A DNA stretch of 64,000 nucleotides from positions 1,736,001 through 1,800,000 of the forward strand of contig OY760650.2 in the NCBI GenBank assembly GCA_963663845.2. Direction: 5' to 3'. Position numbers and translations under genes: made by a program. Each line of letters opens with the position of its first letter. Position 1 is the stretch's first letter. This DNA comes from Versatilivorator sp963663845. GTDB lineage: Bacteria; Acidobacteriota; Terriglobia; Versatilivoradales; Versatilivoraceae. Positions 60,051-64,000 of the stretch are shown here, piece by piece. The notes beneath the pieces were generated by a model. It made no database searches, was not told where the DNA came from, and saw only the letters and a program-made list of their open reading frames with translations.

Positions 60051-60074
60051 GTTTCACTCTCGCATGATCCGCCC
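60051..60074. repeat. 24-bp shared word (copy 2)
   Basis: GTTTCACTCTCGCATGATCC plus GCCC, one mismatch from 41202-41225. Confidence 0.5.
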
Positions 60075-60104
60075 GCCAGGACGGGGGCACGGCTAACCTG
60101 AAAG

Positions 60105-60144
60105 AGTTGTGGACGAAGGGATACGAAGGACCACGAAGGGGGAC
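60105..60144. repeat. CACGAAGG array
   Basis: GGACGAAGGGATACGAAGGA followed by CCACGAAGGGGGAC; same family as the arrays at 636, 6172, 41151 and 55990. Confidence 0.55.
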
Positions 60145-60358
60145 ACTACAGTTTGCCGCCACCCGGAAGCCTGCTACGCAGAAAGCTTTTCAGGGACAGT
60201 CCTCGATGATGTTCTCTCTTTGTGGCATAGAACAGGGAGGGAGGTCCTTTAATATGCAGATTTCTCGCCCACTATAGGGGTCGCCGCCCACCTGAAGGTC
60301 TCGGCGGTATTCCACGGCGCAGGCTCCCAGGCGGCGCCGGGGGGCGCCGGTCCGCCGA

Positions 60359-60796
60359 CTACCTGGGATGGATGACGACCTTTCTGTATTCGCCGTACCC
60401 CTCGCTCTCCGTGCGGATGGCTTCGTCTTCGGCCACGGCCAGGTGGACGATGCGTCGTTCCTCCGGAGACATGGGATTCAACGGAAAGGGGGCGCCCAGC
60501 CGCTTCACCTGCTCGGCGGCGGTAACCGCCATGAGCTGCAGCTCCTCGGCCCGCACCGAACGATACCCCTCGGAATCCAGCACGATTCGCCACCCGCTTC
60601 GTTCAAACATGCGGTTGCACAGGGACTCCAGGGCCTGCAGGACGGCTGCCGAACGAGCCAGCAGAAGCCCCCGATCCTCTCCCGTGAAGTTCACCTCCAC
60701 CTGGTTGTCCCGTTCCACCACCTCGAAGGACAACTTCAGGCCTGCCGACCGAACGAAAAGGTTCAGGAATTCCTGCAGAGTCATGGTCTTGCTCAT
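60359..60796 (-). CDS. jag: KH/R3H RNA-binding protein (Jag/KhpB-like, short form)
   Basis: The 145-residue protein has a KH-like domain (~10-80: LSFEVVERDNQVEVNFTGED, ALESLCNRMFERSGWRIVLD) and an R3H domain (~85-145: PLNPMSPEERRIVHLAVAED, EGYGEYRKVVIHPR). The Jag N-terminal domain found in Firmicute KhpB is absent, so this is the compact form. Its ATG overlaps the yidC stop by four bases (60793-60796). Conserved linkage with yidC suggests a role in expression of membrane proteins or small-RNA biology; unproven here. Confidence 0.88.
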   Translation of the reverse strand: MSKTMTLQEFLNLFVRSAGLKLSFEVVERDNQVEVNFTGEDRGLLLARSAAVLQALESLCNRMFERSGWRIVLDSEGYRSVRAEELQLMAVTAAEQVKRLGAPFPLNPMSPEERRIVHLAVAEDEAIRTESEGYGEYRKVVIHPR

Positions 60797-62562
60797 CGCG
60801 CCGACCGCGCTTTTCGTCGCCTGGACCTGCGGGGCGCCGCTTTGGCCTCGGGCCTGGGCTGCTCCAGCCTGGCTGCGCTCTTGCCTCCCCCGCCGCCCCC
60901 CGCCTCCTGTTTGGCCGTCGCTCCCGGACCAAAGCGATTCATGGCCAACTGCTGAACGATATTGACGAGATTGCTGGTAAACCAGTAGAGCACCAGGCCG
61001 CTGGACTGAGTGGCCATCATGAAGCCGAAGATCAAGGGCATGAAGAGCATCATCTTGGCCTGCAACGGGTCCGCCGACGGCATGGGCGTCAACTTTTGAG
61101 TCAACATCATGGAGCCGACCATGAGCACGGGAAGGAGGTAGGTCGGATCCGGCGCCGACAAGTCCTGAATCCAGGCAAAAAAGGGCGCCTGCCGCAATTC
61201 GATGGCCACGTCCAGCAGATTGTAGAAGGCAAAGAGAAACGGCATCTGGAGCAAAAGGGGCAGGCACCCCCCCAACGGATTCACGCCGTGCTCCTTGTAC
61301 AGGGCCATGACTTCGCTGTTCATCTGCTGGCGCTTGGGATCGGTGGGTTTGAGCTTCTTGTACTTCTCCTGGATGGCCTTTATCTTGGGTTGAATCTTCT
61401 GCATCTTCTGGGACGCCGTCACCGACTTGTAACGCAACGGAAACAGCGCCGCATTGATGACGATCGTCAGCAGGACAATGGACACTCCGTAGTTCCCTAC
61501 GACGCCGTAAATCCACACGAGCCCCACGAACAAGGGCTTGCAGAGGAAAGCAAACCACCCGTAGTTGATCAGCTCCCGCAACTCTTCGGGCAAGACCTCG
61601 GTGTCCTTGGGGCCCACGAACAGTTTGAAACGTCCTTGGGACGCCGCGCTGTGCACCCCTGCCCTGAGGGAATGCGCGTCCGATTCCTCAGCCGACGGAC
61701 CCGTGTCCCGGGCCAGGCGGATCCTCTGGAGGCCACTCGGCCCCACCGGCAGAAACACGCCGGCAAAGTAGTGGTCTTCCACTCCCAGAAAGCCGAATCG
61801 CCCTTCCATCTCCTGCTTGCTCTCGAGATTGCCGGCCTCCATCCGTTCGATCGCGTCCTGGCCTCGATAGAACACCTGCCGTTTGCTCCAGGTCTTTTCC
61901 AGGGTGGCATCCCCGAAGCCGCCCTGCCAGAGCAGAAAATAATCCACCCGACGGCCGTCGATGGAGACCTGGCAATGGACCTCCACCTCGTAAGAGCCCG
62001 AACGAAAGACCAGGGTCTTCACCACCTCGACACCCCCCTCCGCATATTGGAACCGGAGACGTCCCGAGGTTGCGCCGCCGCGGCTCAGATCGAGGTTCTT
62101 CGGGGCCGCGCTGGAAAAAAGCGCCGTTCGGAGGCTTGCCGAGACCTCAGGCGCACTGTCGACCGTCAAGGCCAGGGGAAATACGGCCTGCGGCGAATCG
62201 GGCGTGTCGATGAGATTCAAGGGTTCGCCGCTGGCGTCGAGGTAGCGCTTCAGCACCCATTCCCTCACCACGGCTCCACGGTTCGAAATGGACAGCTTGT
62301 ACAGGTCGGTTTCTACCGAGTACACCTGCTCCTGGACGGCTTTCCGGATGCCGGCAGAGCGCGGTTCCGACCTCTCCCGGGGAATCCGGGGAAGCGCTGC
62401 CGCCGGCGCCGGCTCGGGTTCCGGCGCAGGAGTTGCCGGCTCTACCTCCGCACCCGCGGGTGGCGCGGAGGGTTCGGGTTGGAGGTGGGGCTCCAGAAAG
62501 TAGCGGGACGCCAGCAGAACGAGGAAAGAGAGAGCAATGGCTAAGAGAAAGTCTCTGTTCAT
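60793..62562 (-). CDS. yidC: Membrane protein insertase YidC
   Basis: YidC inserts and folds inner-membrane proteins, alone or with SecYEG. The 589-residue protein has an N-terminal membrane helix (FLLAIALSFLVLLASRYFL), a Pro/Ala/Glu-rich linker, the periplasmic P1 beta-sandwich (~80-340) and the 60KD_IMP core (~360-560: NYGVSIVLLTIVINAALFPL, RYKSVTASQKMQKIQPKIKA, NPLGGCLPLLLQMPFLFAFY). The tail is basic (SRRRKARSAR). The long P1 domain marks a Gram-negative type. Starts 11 bp after yidD. Confidence 0.96.
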   Translation of the reverse strand: MNRDFLLAIALSFLVLLASRYFLEPHLQPEPSAPPAGAEVEPATPAPEPEPAPAAALPRIPRERSEPRSAGIRKAVQEQVYSVETDLYKLSISNRGAVVREWVLKRYLDASGEPLNLIDTPDSPQAVFPLALTVDSAPEVSASLRTALFSSAAPKNLDLSRGGATSGRLRFQYAEGGVEVVKTLVFRSGSYEVEVHCQVSIDGRRVDYFLLWQGGFGDATLEKTWSKRQVFYRGQDAIERMEAGNLESKQEMEGRFGFLGVEDHYFAGVFLPVGPSGLQRIRLARDTGPSAEESDAHSLRAGVHSAASQGRFKLFVGPKDTEVLPEELRELINYGWFAFLCKPLFVGLVWIYGVVGNYGVSIVLLTIVINAALFPLRYKSVTASQKMQKIQPKIKAIQEKYKKLKPTDPKRQQMNSEVMALYKEHGVNPLGGCLPLLLQMPFLFAFYNLLDVAIELRQAPFFAWIQDLSAPDPTYLLPVLMVGSMMLTQKLTPMPSADPLQAKMMLFMPLIFGFMMATQSSGLVLYWFTSNLVNIVQQLAMNRFGPGATAKQEAGGGGGGKSAARLEQPRPEAKAAPRRSRRRKARSAR

Positions 62563-62573
62563 CGGCGATCCGA

Positions 62574-62792
62574 CTACTCAAGCGGGTCGTAGCCACCTCG
62601 GTGCAGCGGATGGCAACACGCAATTCGCCTCACAGCGAGCAGTGTCCCTCTCAAGAGACCATATCTACGGATGGCTTGATAGGAATATTCCGAGCAGGAT
62701 GGCCAGAAGCGGCAGGCTGGAGGTAGAAGCGGCGAAACCAACTGCCTGTAGCAGCAAATGATGCCGAGCACGCCTCTCTTGAGGAGTTCCAA
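62574..62792 (-). CDS. yidD: Membrane protein insertion efficiency factor YidD
   Basis: The 72-residue protein has the family pattern CCYRQLVSPLLPPACRFWPS, CSEYSYQAIRRYGLLRGTLL and RRIACCHPLHRGGYDPLE. YidD aids YidC/Sec insertion. Start is TTG at 62792 with GAGGA upstream. Its first 128 bp lie inside rnpA in another frame. Confidence 0.92.
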   Translation of the reverse strand: MELLKRGVLGIICCYRQLVSPLLPPACRFWPSCSEYSYQAIRRYGLLRGTLLAVRRIACCHPLHRGGYDPLE

Positions 62793-63138
62793 GGGTCCTC
62801 GTCAAATGTCGCAGAAGACGGTGCAATTCAGAAACGATCGTTCGAGATCCCACCGAAGCCGCCCCAGGCCTCGGATGCACGACCACATCCACGCCGCATT
62901 CGGCCAAGCGGGCCCTGTTCAGGCGTATTGCCTCTCTGATACGACGCCTTAGCAGGTTCCTCCTGACGGCTTTACCCAGCTTGCGGCCGACCGAGACGCC
63001 AAAGCGGGGTCGTCGACTGCCGTTCCTCAGATAGAACAGTTGAATCTGCCGGCCGCGAAGCGCCTTGCCGCCGGAATAGACCCGCCGGTATTGTTCCGCC
63101 GTCAACAGGCGACTCGATTTTGGGAAACTGCAGTCCAA
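62665..63138 (-). CDS. rnpA: Ribonuclease P protein component
   Basis: RnpA is the protein part of RNase P, which matures tRNA 5' ends. The 157-residue protein has SSRLLTAEQYRRVYSGGKAL, RPRFGVSVGRKLGKAVRRNL and the RNR motif LLRRRIREAIRLNR (~83-96), then VDVVVHPRPGA. The normal family ends near residue 115-120; here there is no stop, and the frame continues 42 residues through the start of yidD. Start is TTG at 63138; rpmH ends 12 bp upstream. Confidence 0.93.
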   Translation of the reverse strand: MDCSFPKSSRLLTAEQYRRVYSGGKALRGRQIQLFYLRNGSRRPRFGVSVGRKLGKAVRRNLLRRRIREAIRLNRARLAECGVDVVVHPRPGAASVGSRTIVSELHRLLRHLTRTLGTPQERRARHHLLLQAVGFAASTSSLPLLAILLGIFLSSHP

Positions 63139-63150
63139 GGCCCTACGCCA

Positions 63151-63285
63151 TCAGGGAGTCAAACGCTTGCGGCCCTTGGCGCGCCGGCGTTTGAGAATGA
63201 GCCGCCCCGACCGGGTCTTCATTCGAGCTCTGAACCCGTGGGTCTTGGCGCGCTTGCGATTGTTGGGACGAAAGGTCGGCCGCAT
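63151..63285 (-). CDS. rpmH: 50S ribosomal protein L34
   Basis: L34 is a 44-residue basic protein of the large subunit: MRPTFRPNNRKRAKTHGFRA, then RMKTRSGRLILKRRRAKGRK and RLTP. It matches the family along its length; the second residue is Arg where Lys is common. It is the first gene of the rpmH-rnpA-yidD-yidC-jag run and is divergent from dnaA. Confidence 0.96.
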   Translation of the reverse strand: MRPTFRPNNRKRAKTHGFRARMKTRSGRLILKRRRAKGRKRLTP

Positions 63286-63555
63286 GGATACCCCGAAGGA
63301 TCGTCTCCCGTGCTCCAGTCCAAGGCCACATCTTATAGCACAGGCCCTTTTGGACTGTCAATCCAACCGCGAGGATCCGCGCCCCCTCGAACGATCCTTT
63401 TGAGTTGTGCCTCCAACCCCTGCTGTGGTATCTTTTACCGGTTTTCAACAGCCTCTTTTTTATTTTTTATTTGTTTTTCCAAGCTATATTTTATTGCTTT
63501 ATACGAAACCACCCTCTCCCTGAAGCTCTGGCAAGAAGCGGCAAGCTCTCTCCCT
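63286..63555. other. rpmH-dnaA intergenic region, candidate oriC/dnaA promoter
   Basis: This 270-bp gap separates rpmH and dnaA, a classic origin location. Its right part (about 63442-63510) is much richer in A/T than the rest of the window (TTTTTTATTTTTTATTTG and TATATTTTATTGCTTTATAC). No clean TTATNCACA DnaA-box cluster is present; TTTTCAACA (near 63440) is the nearest match. It may be only the dnaA leader, with the true origin beyond dnaA. Confidence 0.4.
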
Positions 63556-64000
63556 ATGAATGCTTGGCAACAGATCTTGAAGTGCGTCGAAAACAAACTC
63601 AACAAGCAGACCTACACAACCTGGTTCAAGCCTACCCAGTTCCAGAGTTTGCAGGCTGACAACACTCTTCACGTGACCGTCCCCAACCTGACTTTTGAAA
63701 GCTGGATCGTCGAGCACTTCTCCGACGTTCTCGCCGATGCGGCTCGCGAGTCGCACTTTGAAGACCTCCAGATTCGCTTCCACGCCAAGGCCGCCGACCA
63801 ACCCGAGGCCGCCCCAAAAAGCATTCCCTACCAAAAAGAGCTGGATTTCACCGCCGATGAGAACCTGCTGAATCCCAAGTACACCTTCGATCGATTCGTG
63901 GTCGCCTCCTGCAACCAGTTCGCCCATGCCGCCGCCCTGGCCGTGGCCGAGAAGCCGAGCCGGATCTACAACCCGCTTTTCATCTACGCCGGCGCCGGCC
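63556..64000 (+). CDS. dnaA: Chromosomal replication initiator DnaA (N-terminal part, runs off the window)
   Basis: DnaA opens the replication origin. The 148 residues present comprise domain I (MNAWQQILKCVENKLNKQTY, TTWFKPTQFQSLQADNTLHV, VPNLTFESWIVEHFSDVL), the linker (domain II) and the beginning of the AAA+ domain: NPKYTFDRFVVASCNQFAHA, AALAVAEKPSRIYNPLFIYA, then GAG where Walker A (GAGLGKTH in relatives) begins. The window ends inside Walker A. Confidence 0.96.
   Translation, partial: MNAWQQILKCVENKLNKQTYTTWFKPTQFQSLQADNTLHVTVPNLTFESWIVEHFSDVLADAARESHFEDLQIRFHAKAADQPEAAPKSIPYQKELDFTADENLLNPKYTFDRFVVASCNQFAHAAALAVAEKPSRIYNPLFIYAGAG

Larger units (their letters stand above)
60009..60358. 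other. 350-bp gene-free gap between mnmE and jag
   Basis: It holds a 24-bp word shared with 41202 (60051-60074), a CACGAAGG array (60105-60144) and a GC-rich perfect inverted repeat CGGCGCC-GGGG-GGCGCCG near 60331-60350 without a T-tract. No gene or RNA was recognised. Confidence 0.6.

Overview
The window is about 64 kb of high-GC bacterial chromosome and runs up to the replication-origin region. The rpmH-rnpA-yidD-yidC-jag / mnmE-mnmG-rsmG-parA-parB block, two parS-like sites and the start of dnaA all lie at the right end. The gene content (DUF1501 + DUF1549/DUF1553 + pre-peptidase-domain module, NIPSNAP + luciferase-like pair, Asp-box sialidase lipoprotein, Tat-exported enolase-superfamily enzyme, dispersed palindromic repeats) most resembles Acidobacteriota. 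Planctomycete-like lineages share some of it. The taxon is an inference; no rRNA gene is present to settle it.

Layout. 1-11 kb: accessory metabolism (end of a methyltransferase gene, a luciferase-like oxidoreductase, uvrA, a TPR protein, apt, an SDR, a sialidase, a mandelate-racemase-like enzyme) separated by repeats. 11-17 kb: a three-gene minus-strand module of exported proteins. 17.5-30.1 kb: a long minus-strand run of closely spaced genes whose upstream half is a corrinoid-dependent methyl-transfer system. 30.2-40.2 kb: the conserved rimP-nusA-infB-(DUF503)-rbfA-truB-rpsO-pnp translation/RNA cluster, preceded by the divergent FadR-type regulator of the corrinoid operon. 40-48.5 kb: guaB, secA, hemG and lepB with repeats. 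48.5-54.2 kb: mtaB, acpS, pgeF, a response regulator, a sugar-phosphate-isomerase-like protein and two exported proteins of unknown function. 54.2-64 kb: the origin-proximal block.

The most interesting system is at 22.4-31 kb. An MtaA/CmuA-type zinc methyltransferase, a B12-binding corrinoid protein, a MtrH/AcsE-like pterin-dependent methyltransferase, a MetF fused to a cysteine-rich MetV-type tail and a RACo-like reductive activator make up a complete chain from methylated substrate to corrinoid to tetrahydrofolate to methylene-THF. A small four-cysteine protein, a PF13769 'virulence factor' protein and an unrecognised first gene (29439-30083) accompany them. A 19-bp perfect palindrome with a FadR-type core lies between the operon and the GntR/FCD regulator, overlapping both predicted promoters. 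The substrate is unknown. Two 2-hydroxyacid dehydrogenases, an SDR, GlpX and a BASS-type transporter directly downstream hint at a small organic acid.

Other unusual points are a UvrA that cleanly lacks the insertion domain, two copies of a ~205-bp element with near-perfect terminal inverted repeats, three copies of a GGGCAACC-hairpin repeat, five CACGAAGG arrays, a 33-bp tandem repeat encoding a hendecad coiled coil, and a long out-of-frame rnpA/yidD overlap.
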